Positions 6,726 to 14,560 of a stretch of 37,655 nucleotides of DNA are shown here, in pieces. The position numbers and the translations under genes are program-made. Under the pieces are notes generated by a model. It searched no databases. It was not told the origin of the DNA and saw only the letters and a program-made list of their open reading frames with translations. Each line of letters begins with the position of its first letter. Positions within the stretch are counted from its first letter, which is position 1. Origin of the DNA: an uncultured Clostridia bacterium (GTDB lineage Bacteria; Bacillota; Clostridia; Oscillospirales; Ruminococcaceae); the NCBI GenBank assembly GCA_947631445.1, contig CANRLN010000015.1, forward strand, positions 1 to 37,655, read 5' to 3'.

Positions 6726-8549
6726 ATGTGTGCAATAGCAGGATTTTGCAATAATTTTCAGGATAATATGGACACCGCAAGGGCAATGCGTTCAGCACTG
6801 AAACATAGAGGACCTGATTCGGACGGAATTTTTATGGGAGAGGGTGTTTGCCTTGTACATACAAGACTTTCAATTATCGACCCAGAAAACGGCAAACAAC
6901 CAATGAGTTTTAAGCGTGGCGATGAGGAGTATACAATTGTTTATAATGGCGAAATTTATAACACGGCAGAGCTGAGAAACGAACTTGTACATAAGGGATA
7001 TTTGTTTGAAACCTCCTGCGATACCGAAGTTGTGCTAAAATGCTATGCTGAATTTAAAGATAAATGCGTTGAAAAGTTTAATGGTATTTTTGCCTTTGCA
7101 GTTTGGGAACACAAAACCAAAAAGCTGTTTTTTGCAAGGGATAGAATGGGTGTAAAGCCGTTTTTCTATTCAAGACCGATGGGCGAATTTATGTTTGCAA
7201 GCGAAATAAAAGGGATTCTTGCAAGCAAAAAAATAAAACCACAGGCGGATATAACCTCAATAGCTGAAATTATGCTTATTGGCCCTGCAAGAACTCAGGG
7301 TTATGGCGTGTTTAAAAATATATACGAACTTCCGCCCGCACATTGTGGATATTACTGTAATTCAAGCGTTAGGATACGCAAATATTGGGATTTGGAAATT
7401 ACTCCACATACAGATGATTTTGAAACAACGGTTGAAAAAACCCGTTTTCTTGTAACCGATGCTATAAAAAGACAGACGGTTTCCGATGTGGGATTTGTTA
7501 CTTTTCTTTCGGGCGGTCTGGATAGTAGCATAATATCTTCTGTTTCCGCAAGAGAACTTGCAAAGCAGGGCAAACAGCTTAAAACCTTTTCGGTAAACTA
7601 TGTTGACAATGAAAAATATTTTAAGAAAAATCGTTTTCAGCCCAATTCAGATTATGAATATATAAAGATAATGTCGGATTATTTAGGGTCGGAGCATACG
7701 GAAGTGCTGATTGATACCCCCGAACTTGTGGACGCTCTCTACATGGCAGTGCAGGCAAGAGATTTGCCGGGAATGGCAGATGTGGATTCGTCACTACTAC
7801 TATTTTGCAAGAGTGTAAGACAGCACGCCAAAATGGCACTTTCGGGCGAATGTGCGGACGAAATTTTCGGCGGTTATCCATGGTATAGGGATAAAGAGAT
7901 AAGACAAAAAGACGGTTTCCCTTGGTCGCAGTCCACAGATTACAGAGCAAGCCTTGTAAAGTCTGATATAATGCAGAAGATTAATCCTCACATATTTGTT
8001 GATTCAAAGTATAGGCTTTCTACAAGCAAAGTGCCTAAAAACTGCGGTCTTTCGGAGTTGGAAAAGCGTATGCGTGAAATGATGAGGCTTAATCTTGATT
8101 GGTTTATGCAGGTGCTTCTTGACCGAAAAGACCGAATGTCCATGTACAATGGCTTGGAAGTAAGAGTGCCATTTTGCGATTATAGAATTGTTGAATATCT
8201 GTATAACGTTCCTTGGGAGTTTAAGGACTATGAGGGACGAGAAAAAGGTTTGCTTAGAATGGCTTGTGAGGAGTATCTCCCAAAAGAAATTGCATGGCGT
8301 AAAAAATCTCCTTATCCCAAAACCCACAATCCAAACTACACAAAAGCAGTGCGTGAGAGGCTATACGAAACACTTGAAGATAAAAATGCAAGAATTTATG
8401 ACATATGCGACAAAAAAGCCTTGTATAATTTGCTTGACAGCAAGCAGGATATTGCTTGGTATGGTCAGTTGATGAATATTCCTCAGATTATGGCATATTT
8501 AATACAGCTTGATTATTGGCTGAAAAAATATAAGGTTGAAATTGTATAA
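6726..8549 (+). CDS. asnB: Asparagine synthetase, glutamine-hydrolysing
   Basis: Makes asparagine from aspartate, glutamine and ATP in the cytoplasm; 607 aa. The start is ATG at 6726, so that Cys2 (MCAIAGF) becomes the N-terminal nucleophile of the class-II glutaminase domain. An upstream in-frame GTG would bury it. Glutaminase motifs: KHRGPDSDG, HTRLSIID, YNGEIYN, CDTE. The synthetase domain follows with the PP-loop FLSGGLDSSI and the LSGECADEIFGGY segment. Its ribosome site is inside a 13-bp hairpin, so translation or read-through is likely regulated. AsnB-like proteins in Firmicutes sometimes amidate cell-wall or peptide substrates instead of free aspartate, and this cannot be excluded. 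Confidence 0.93.
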   Translation: MCAIAGFCNNFQDNMDTARAMRSALKHRGPDSDGIFMGEGVCLVHTRLSIIDPENGKQPMSFKRGDEEYTIVYNGEIYNTAELRNELVHKGYLFETSCDTEVVLKCYAEFKDKCVEKFNGIFAFAVWEHKTKKLFFARDRMGVKPFFYSRPMGEFMFASEIKGILASKKIKPQADITSIAEIMLIGPARTQGYGVFKNIYELPPAHCGYYCNSSVRIRKYWDLEITPHTDDFETTVEKTRFLVTDAIKRQTVSDVGFVTFLSGGLDSSIISSVSARELAKQGKQLKTFSVNYVDNEKYFKKNRFQPNSDYEYIKIMSDYLGSEHTEVLIDTPELVDALYMAVQARDLPGMADVDSSLLLFCKSVRQHAKMALSGECADEIFGGYPWYRDKEIRQKDGFPWSQSTDYRASLVKSDIMQKINPHIFVDSKYRLSTSKVPKNCGLSELEKRMREMMRLNLDWFMQVLLDRKDRMSMYNGLEVRVPFCDYRIVEYLYNVPWEFKDYEGREKGLLRMACEEYLPKEIAWRKKSPYPKTHNPNYTKAVRERLYETLEDKNARIYDICDKKALYNLLDSKQDIAWYGQLMNIPQIMAYLIQLDYWLKKYKVEIV

Positions 8550-8573
8550 AATTTTTATTTTAAGAACTTTTTT

Positions 8574-8643
8574 GTTATTCCCTCACCTGTGGTGGGGGAA
8601 TAATTTATAATGAAAAAATATTTTTAGTGTTATTAAAGACTTT
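8574..8643 (+). repeat. Interspersed palindromic repeat, copy 2 (divergent)
   Basis: The palindrome ATTCCCTCACC-TGT-GGTGGGGGAAT is followed by AATATTTTTA and TATTAAAGACTTTT, matching the tail of the other copies. It lies in the asnB-cysK gap and may serve as the asnB 3' end. Confidence 0.6.
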
Positions 8644-8800
8644 TAAGAAATTTTTATTTTTTTAATTTAACTCAAAAACAAATTAAAAAAACTAAAACAA
8701 TTAATTTTAAAAACATTGTGACATATTCTAATATATTGTGAAAATCCGGCTTGTAATATATTTTATATTTACAATCTTTCAAAAAAATTTTAGCAAGTAG

Positions 8801-8829
8801 TTGACAAAAGAGATATTATGTGATAAAAT
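8801..8829 (+). promoter_or_regulatory. Sigma-A promoter of the cysK operon
   Basis: TTGACA, a 17-base spacer and TAAAAT, 94 bases upstream of the cysK ATG. Confidence 0.75.
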
Positions 8830-8833
8830 AAGT

Positions 8834-8871
8834 ATAGTAATTTGATATGAATATAGTAATTTGATATGAAT
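8834..8871 (+). repeat. Perfect 19-bp tandem duplication in the cysK leader
   Basis: ATAGTAATTTGATATGAAT occurs twice head-to-tail with no gap, starting five bases after the -10 box. It would cover the transcription start and the first 30-odd bases of the leader. Confidence 0.9.
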
Positions 8872-8923
8872 AATATGATAATTGAAAATTATTATTTTAT
8901 GGTATCACATAGGTGGGATATTT

Positions 8924-9856
8924 ATGGGAAAATATTTTAATAGTATTACGGAACTTGTGGGAAACACTCCACTTTTGCGTCTTAATAATATTGAAAAGAA
9001 ATTTAAAACAAAAGCTGAAATTTATGCAAAACTGGAGTATTTTAATCCAGCAGGTTCGGTTAAAGACAGAATTGCTCTAAGCATGATTAATGAAGCTGAA
9101 GAACAAGGTATTGTTACAAAAGATACAGTGATTATTGAACCGACCTCTGGAAATACGGGAATAGGTCTTGCGATGGTTTGTGCATCAAGGGGTTATAGAT
9201 TGATTATAACCATGCCAGAAACAATGAGTGTTGAACGTAGAAATATTATTAAGGCATATGGTGCTGAGGTTATTCTTACGGACGGAAAAATGGGAATGAA
9301 AGGTGCTATTTTAAAGGCAGGTCAACTGGCAAAAGAATTTAAATCATCGTTTATTCCCAGTCAGTTTGTAAACCCCGTCAATCCAATGTGCCACAGGGTT
9401 ACGACCGGCAAAGAAATATACCAAGATTTAAATGGTAATGTTGATATATTTGTGGCGGGTGTTGGCACGGGTGGTACAATTTCTGGAGTGGGAGAATATT
9501 TAAAATCTAAAAATCCTAATGTTAAAATAGTTGCGGTTGAACCTTTTGATTCTCCTATTATTTCAGGCGGGAAAGTGGGAACGCATAAAATTCAGGGGAT
9601 AGGTGCGGGGTTTATTCCAGATATTCTTAACACAGAAATTTTTGATGAAATTATTAAGGTTAAAAACGATGACGCTTTTAAATTGGGCAGAACTGTTGCA
9701 CAAGCCGAAGGGGTTCTTGTTGGAATATCAAGCGGTGCGGCACTTTGGGCAGGACTACAGCTTGCCACACTTGAGGAAAACAAAGGCAAAAAAATTGTTG
9801 TACTTATGCCAGACACGGGAGAAAGATATTTATCAACCGAAATGTTTAATTTTTAA
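8924..9856 (+). CDS. cysK: Cysteine synthase A (O-acetylserine sulfhydrylase)
   Basis: PLP enzyme that makes cysteine from O-acetylserine and sulfide; 310 aa, the usual length. The PLP-binding lysine is Lys47 in NPAGSVKDR. The substrate loop is TSGNTG (74-79), and the phosphate-binding loop is GVGTGGTISG. The ATG at 8924 is chosen because it follows an AGGTGGGAT ribosome site and gives the standard N-terminus GKYFNSITELVGNTPLL; the in-frame TTG at 8882 has no ribosome site. First gene of a five-gene operon whose later members act on glutamate/cysteine, so it probably supplies cysteine to them. Confidence 0.96.
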   Translation: MGKYFNSITELVGNTPLLRLNNIEKKFKTKAEIYAKLEYFNPAGSVKDRIALSMINEAEEQGIVTKDTVIIEPTSGNTGIGLAMVCASRGYRLIITMPETMSVERRNIIKAYGAEVILTDGKMGMKGAILKAGQLAKEFKSSFIPSQFVNPVNPMCHRVTTGKEIYQDLNGNVDIFVAGVGTGGTISGVGEYLKSKNPNVKIVAVEPFDSPIISGGKVGTHKIQGIGAGFIPDILNTEIFDEIIKVKNDDAFKLGRTVAQAEGVLVGISSGAALWAGLQLATLEENKGKKIVVLMPDTGERYLSTEMFNF

Positions 9857-9872
9857 GAAATGAGAAATTGTT

Positions 9873-10733
9873 ATGTTTGAAAGGTTTATAAAACAGATTG
9901 AGGATAAAAATTTAGAGATTCATGGAATTAAAATAATCAAAGAGGGAAAAACAATTTTTGAAAAATATTTTGATGAAAATATACGTTATCCAATCTATTC
10001 GGCAACCAAAACCATAACCGCTTTAGGCTTGGGTTTGCTTTGGCAGAAAGAAAAAGTATCCGAAAAGGATTTGATTTCTGATTTTTTGCCCAAAGAATAT
10101 TTAAAAATAATGCCCCAAAAAAGCTATGATATTTTTAAAAAACTTACAATTGAAGATTTTTTGACAATGTCTATAAATGGTTTTCCTTTTCGTCCCGATG
10201 GTGAAGATTGGCTTGAATTTTCATTGCTTGTCAATAAAAATTTTTTAAAACAAAACAAAATATCCTATTCAAACATTTCAGCATATTTGGTGGGAGTTAT
10301 TGCGGAAACAATTGCAAAAGAACCTTTTGAAAAATATCTTAACGAAAATTTATTTTCAAAATTGGATATTGATTATGTAAAGGCGAGTACCTGCCCCAAA
10401 GGTAGATTTTATGGGGCAACTGGTATGCAATTAACGGTCGGTGAACTGGCTAAAATCGGCGAACTTATGCGTTGCAACGGAAAATATAATGGAAAACAAA
10501 TTGTGCCGTCAAAATGGATTGAAAAAATGACCACAAAGTATACACAAAGTGATAATGATGGTTATGGTTATTTTGTATGGGTTTATCCCAACCACTATGC
10601 TATAAGTGGAAAATGGGGGCAAAAATGCCTTGCATATCCTCAAAAAAAATTGACCATAACCTATTTGTCAAATCTTCCCGATAAAAGCAATGAAATTTTA
10701 AAAATGGCACAGGATTTAGCGAACCAAGTTTAA
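9873..10733 (+). CDS. SxxK serine hydrolase, beta-lactamase / PBP-like family
   Basis: Member of the class-C beta-lactamase/esterase family (286 aa). Ser43 and Lys46 form the SxxK motif in YSATKT, Tyr132-Ser-Asn is the YxN motif, and a KxG-like triad lies near HYAISGKWGQ (241-250). There is no signal peptide or membrane anchor, so it should be cytoplasmic, which argues against a cell-wall role. It sits 16 bases after cysK and 22 bases before a glutamate-cysteine ligase, so it may hydrolyse or transfer an ester or amide in the same pathway. The true substrate is unknown. Confidence 0.85.
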   Translation: MFERFIKQIEDKNLEIHGIKIIKEGKTIFEKYFDENIRYPIYSATKTITALGLGLLWQKEKVSEKDLISDFLPKEYLKIMPQKSYDIFKKLTIEDFLTMSINGFPFRPDGEDWLEFSLLVNKNFLKQNKISYSNISAYLVGVIAETIAKEPFEKYLNENLFSKLDIDYVKASTCPKGRFYGATGMQLTVGELAKIGELMRCNGKYNGKQIVPSKWIEKMTTKYTQSDNDGYGYFVWVYPNHYAISGKWGQKCLAYPQKKLTITYLSNLPDKSNEILKMAQDLANQV

Positions 10734-10755
10734 ATAAAAAAAGGAATGATTTTTA

Positions 10756-12156
10756 ATGACACAGGAAATTATAGATAATGCTATTTACAATAGATATATT
10801 TTGCCAACAAAGAAAAAAAGAGAATTGAATATTGGAATAGAAATTGAAATGCCTGTTGTTAATCTTTCGGGAGAGGCTGGAGAAGAATGGGTTTCAATCG
10901 AAGTTGCAAAACGTTTTAGAGAATATTTTAATTTTAAAATTGCTGGCAGAGATGCTGACGGCAATGTAAATTCGATGATTGACAAACAAACGGGCGATGA
11001 TTTGTCGTTTGATTGTGCATATTTAAATTTGGAAATTTCTCTTGGCAAGGGAAAAAATCTTTTTGAGATAAAAAAACGATTTGAAAAATATTATTCTTAT
11101 CTTAACAAGGTTTTTGCTGAATATGGATATACTCTCACTGGAATGGGAATAAACCCTAATTACAACGTAAACCACAATATACCCGTGCCAAACGAACGTT
11201 ATCGTATGCTTTACCATTATTTACATTCGTATAAAAATTATAAAGGCAAATGCGAAACGGTTTTTCACAATCGCCCCGACTTTGCTACATTTGCCAGTGC
11301 CTCGCAGGTTCAGCTTGATGTAAATTATGAAAATCTTATTGACGTTATAAACACATTTGGCAGACTTGAACCGTTTAAAGCTTTGATTTTTGCAAATTCA
11401 TATATGAGCGATTCTCCCCAATATTTGTGTTCAAGAAATATGCTTTGGGAACATAGTATGCAGGGATACAATCCACACAACATTGGAATGTTTGATGAGG
11501 ATATTGTAAATGCAGAGGAACTTTTGAATTATATAAAAACCCAAAGTATCTATTGCACAATGCGTAACGGAAAATATATTAATTTTACCCCCGTTCCAAT
11601 TAGCGATTATTTTAAGCTGGATAAAATTGAGGGTGAATATTTTGACGGCGAAAAATATAGAACAATTGTTTTTAAGCCTGAACTATCCGATATTGAACAT
11701 TTTAGAACCTTTAAGTTTGAGGACTTGACCTTTAGAGGTACAATTGAATTTAGAAGCTCTTGCACACAGCCAATTAGCGAAAGCATGACCGTTGCAGCAT
11801 TTCACATAGGTTGCCTTTTAAACCTTGAAAAACTTAAAGAGTTTGTATATAATGAAAATGTTTTGTATACACATGGTTATAATGCGTTGGAACTTCAAAA
11901 GTTGATGTCAAAACGCAAGCTTCCCGATTGGGTGGATAGGCATGAACTTAAAAAAGATTTAAAAACAATTTTGTCTATTGCAAGCGTTGGTTTAAAAAGC
12001 CGTGGATTTGGCGAAGAAATATTGCTCCGTCCGCTTTTCGACCGTGCAGAAAAATTGACCAACCCTGCACTTGAAATTGTCAACGGTTTGGAAAATGGAA
12101 AAGAAATGGGATATTTTATTGAAAAATATTCTAAATTATTGGCTGAGGAGGAATAA
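10756..12156 (+). CDS. Glutamate-cysteine ligase-like protein, GCS2/EgtA-type
   Basis: Looks like the GCS2/EgtA branch of gamma-glutamyl ligases, which join the glutamate side-chain carboxyl to an amine with ATP; 466 aa. The N-terminal NIGIEIEMPV resembles the conserved G-x-E-x-E substrate/metal motif. FRGTIEFRSSCTQP has the acidic/Arg motif expected late in the fold. Its ATG follows AAAAAAGGAATG. The gene is two bases from a second ligase of a different family, so the two either act on different amines or form successive steps. Family placement is from motifs only; a different gamma-glutamyl acceptor is possible. Confidence 0.75.
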   Translation: MTQEIIDNAIYNRYILPTKKKRELNIGIEIEMPVVNLSGEAGEEWVSIEVAKRFREYFNFKIAGRDADGNVNSMIDKQTGDDLSFDCAYLNLEISLGKGKNLFEIKKRFEKYYSYLNKVFAEYGYTLTGMGINPNYNVNHNIPVPNERYRMLYHYLHSYKNYKGKCETVFHNRPDFATFASASQVQLDVNYENLIDVINTFGRLEPFKALIFANSYMSDSPQYLCSRNMLWEHSMQGYNPHNIGMFDEDIVNAEELLNYIKTQSIYCTMRNGKYINFTPVPISDYFKLDKIEGEYFDGEKYRTIVFKPELSDIEHFRTFKFEDLTFRGTIEFRSSCTQPISESMTVAAFHIGCLLNLEKLKEFVYNENVLYTHGYNALELQKLMSKRKLPDWVDRHELKKDLKTILSIASVGLKSRGFGEEILLRPLFDRAEKLTNPALEIVNGLENGKEMGYFIEKYSKLLAEEE

Positions 12157-12158
12157 CT

Positions 12159-13355
12159 TTGGAGCTTAATGAAGATTATATCTTTAACGGAAAATTTGGA
12201 ATTGAACGTGAAACTTTAAGAGTGACTAAAGATTATAAACTATCGCAAACCTTGCACCCTTTTACAAACAAGCATTTGTCAAAGGATTTTTGTGAAAATC
12301 AGCTTGAAATAATAACCCCCGTATGTGAAAGTGTTGAAACAGCATATAATTCTTTAAAGGAATTTTCTGAAAAGGCTGAAAATAAACTTGTTAAAATGGG
12401 TGAAAGATTGTGGTTATATTCCAATCCTCCACATTTTAACAACGAAGATGATATTAGAATAGCCGAATATAGCGGTGAACTTGGAAGTAAACATGATTAT
12501 AGGGTGAATTTACAAAGAAGATATGGAAAAAAGTTGATGCTTTATTCTGGTATTCATTTTAACTTTTCTTTTGATAAAAAATATCTTAATGGCAACCGAA
12601 ACGAAAAAGATAATTTCTATCTTAAGTTGTTAAAACATTTGAGTGTAAACAGTTGGCTTTTAACCATGCTTACCGCCTCCAGCCCTGTTTATGATAAATC
12701 ACTTGACAATGACGGCGAATGTGGAAATGCTTTTAAAGGTTATGGTTCGATGAGGTCGGGAGAATATGGTTATTGGAATCAGTTTGTGCCTATTCTTGAC
12801 TATTCAAGTATCCAGTCTTTCTGCAAAAGCGTAAAAAATTATATCAACAAGGGTGCATTGTTTTCGGAAAGTGAACTTTATCTGCCAATAAGAATAAAAT
12901 CTAAAGGTGAAAACAGTTTGAACAGCTTGGTTGAAAGTGGCGTTGACCATATCGAGCTTAGAATGTTTGATTTAAACCCACTTTCTCCCAATGGGATATT
13001 TTTAGAGGATTTGGAATTTGCTCACATTTTTATTGTATATCTATCTCAAAAAGATGATTTTGATTTTAATGAAAAAATGCAAATTGAAGCAATAAAAAAT
13101 CACAAAAACTCGGCGAAGTATGATTTATCTGATGTGCAAATAGACGGGCAGAACATTGTTATAAAAGCCACAGAAATTTTAAATGACATGAAAGCCTTTT
13201 TTAAAGGCAACAAGAAAGCTGAAAAGATTATTAACTATCAAATTAATAAACTTATAAAAAAGAGATATGCTGAAATTATTTATACAAACCTTATGAACGA
13301 GGATACATTGTACAAAGGAGAATTAAGATGTGTGAATTATTCGGAGCAAGTTTAA
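12159..13355 (+). CDS. gshA: Glutamate-cysteine ligase, GshA-type
   Basis: Resembles GshA gamma-glutamylcysteine synthetase. The glutamate/ATP motif FGIERETLRV is at residues 13-21. It is followed by ENQLEIITPV, the YSGIHFNFSF segment (GshA has SGIHYNF) and the Arg-rich HDYRVNLQRRYG. At 398 aa it is about 120 residues shorter than E. coli GshA (518 aa). It starts with TTG at 12159, supported by a strong GAGGAGG 7 bases upstream, two bases after the previous gene. No ATP-grasp GshB or GshF fusion is seen nearby, so the product may stay as gamma-glutamylcysteine or feed another ligase. Its last 28 bases overlap the next gene. Confidence 0.85.
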   Translation: MELNEDYIFNGKFGIERETLRVTKDYKLSQTLHPFTNKHLSKDFCENQLEIITPVCESVETAYNSLKEFSEKAENKLVKMGERLWLYSNPPHFNNEDDIRIAEYSGELGSKHDYRVNLQRRYGKKLMLYSGIHFNFSFDKKYLNGNRNEKDNFYLKLLKHLSVNSWLLTMLTASSPVYDKSLDNDGECGNAFKGYGSMRSGEYGYWNQFVPILDYSSIQSFCKSVKNYINKGALFSESELYLPIRIKSKGENSLNSLVESGVDHIELRMFDLNPLSPNGIFLEDLEFAHIFIVYLSQKDDFDFNEKMQIEAIKNHKNSAKYDLSDVQIDGQNIVIKATEILNDMKAFFKGNKKAEKIINYQINKLIKKRYAEIIYTNLMNEDTLYKGELRCVNYSEQV

Positions 13356-14098
13356 AAAGAAATAGCGACATTACAAAATATTTAAAAGAATTTTTTTCAC
13401 ATTCTGTAAAACACCCTCATGGATACGGTATTATGTATAACGAAAATGGTAATATCAGGCGTTTTAAAGAGCCGATAAAAGCAGTAAATTCTCAAAAACT
13501 CAAGGATATTTTGCAAAATTTAACTCCACAAAAAAATGTTTTAGGGCATATTCGCTTGGCAACAGTGGGTAAAATTAAGCAGGAAAACTGCCACCCTTTT
13601 TATGGAAAGGATATTGCGGGCAGAGAGTGGACATTTATTCATAATGGAACGATTTATTCAGGCTCAAAGCTTATGAACTATCTTGAAAAGCAAAAGGGCG
13701 ACACGGATTCGGAACGTGTGTTTATGTATTTGTTAGACCTTGTCAACAATGAAATTAGGTTAAATTCAAACAACGATTTGGGCGAACATAAACGATGTGA
13801 AATTGTAAAAAAACTTGCATTTAACCTATCCAAACGAAACAAATTTAATTTTATGATTTTTGATGGCGAACTGCTTTTTGTTCACAAGAACATGAAAGAT
13901 ACACTATACATAAAAGAAAACAAAAATGGAGTTATAATATCTACAGTTGCATTAGATAAAGAACATTGGGAACAAATTCCAATGGCAAAGGTTTTAGCAT
14001 ATAGAAGTGGCGAAAAAGTTTTTGAAAGCGAAAGCCACGGCAATGAATTTGTTCCAACATTGGATTATTTAAATGCTCTTGCAACATTTAATATATAA
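13328..14098 (+). CDS. Class-II glutamine amidotransferase, YafJ/EgtC/Dug3-like
   Basis: Ntn-type amidotransferase domain of 256 aa with no second domain. Cys2 (MCELFGASL) is the nucleophile, and HIRLATVG (74-81), NCHPF (87-91), HNGTI (105-109) and DTDSER (125-130) are the family's binding motifs. Known relatives include EgtC, which removes the gamma-glutamyl group during ergothioneine synthesis, and yeast Dug3 of the glutathione-degrading DUG complex. Next to two gamma-glutamyl ligases, a role in cleaving a gamma-glutamyl bond is a reasonable inference. It starts inside gshA and has the ribosome site AAAGGAG, so it is translationally coupled. Confidence 0.85.
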   Translation: MCELFGASLKRNSDITKYLKEFFSHSVKHPHGYGIMYNENGNIRRFKEPIKAVNSQKLKDILQNLTPQKNVLGHIRLATVGKIKQENCHPFYGKDIAGREWTFIHNGTIYSGSKLMNYLEKQKGDTDSERVFMYLLDLVNNEIRLNSNNDLGEHKRCEIVKKLAFNLSKRNKFNFMIFDGELLFVHKNMKDTLYIKENKNGVIISTVALDKEHWEQIPMAKVLAYRSGEKVFESESHGNEFVPTLDYLNALATFNI

Positions 14099-14159
14099 AT
14101 TATAGTACTGTTCAATTTGGATTGCAAAAAAATATATTTACAAAATTAATTTAAAAAAT

Positions 14160-14200
14160 CTTGTTTGTTTCCACGCTTACGGCGGGAGAATACTACAAAA
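14160..14200 (+). repeat. Interspersed palindromic repeat, copy 3 (decayed)
   Basis: TTGTTTCCACGC-TTAC-GGCGGGAGAA matches the palindromic head of the family, but the CAAAGATATT tail is not preserved. It lies in the 460-base gap after the gamma-glutamyl operon, which otherwise holds AT-rich DNA and the following promoter and leader. Confidence 0.5.
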
Positions 14201-14382
14201 ATTTCCCTAAATTATTTTCTCTAAATTATTAATTGTTTTTAATATAATTTTAGTATACTTATATACTGTTTTTTTGGATAATATTTGTAAAATATAAAGG
14301 TTTTTGTGATTATTATACAAAATATTAATATGAAATTTGTTGGTAATTTTAAAATAAATTTTGTTTATTTGGTGAAAACCAC

Positions 14383-14411
14383 TTGATTTTTCGGAGAAAA
14401 TCTGATATAAT
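14383..14411 (+). promoter_or_regulatory. Extended -10 promoter of the NADTG surface-protein gene
   Basis: TTGATT, a 17-base spacer and TATAAT preceded by TGA (extended -10). It lies 150 bases before the start codon, leaving a long leader. Confidence 0.8.
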
Positions 14412-14420
14412 ATAATTTAT

Positions 14421-14480
14421 AGGCTATTTATAATTTTCATAGCCGATTGCGACATATGGAATAAAAGCGGTGGTCGCAAA
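14421..14480 (+). promoter_or_regulatory. Structured 5' leader, two hairpins
   Basis: GGCTAT (14422) pairs with ATAGCC (14439). TTGCGAC (14447) pairs with GTCGCAA (14473). The two stems are tandem at the very start of the predicted transcript. I do not recognise a known riboswitch; they may only stabilise the mRNA of an abundant exported protein. Confidence 0.5.
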
Positions 14481-14560
14481 AAAGTTCAGTCCATGAAAAC
14501 ATAAGTTTTCTTTTCATAATTACACTTGCTTAAAGGATTGAAACTAAGGAGGAAAATATA

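Noticed and set aside
8882-8923. N-terminal extension of cysK
   Set aside because: It lacks a ribosome site, and the shorter start has one and gives the standard length.
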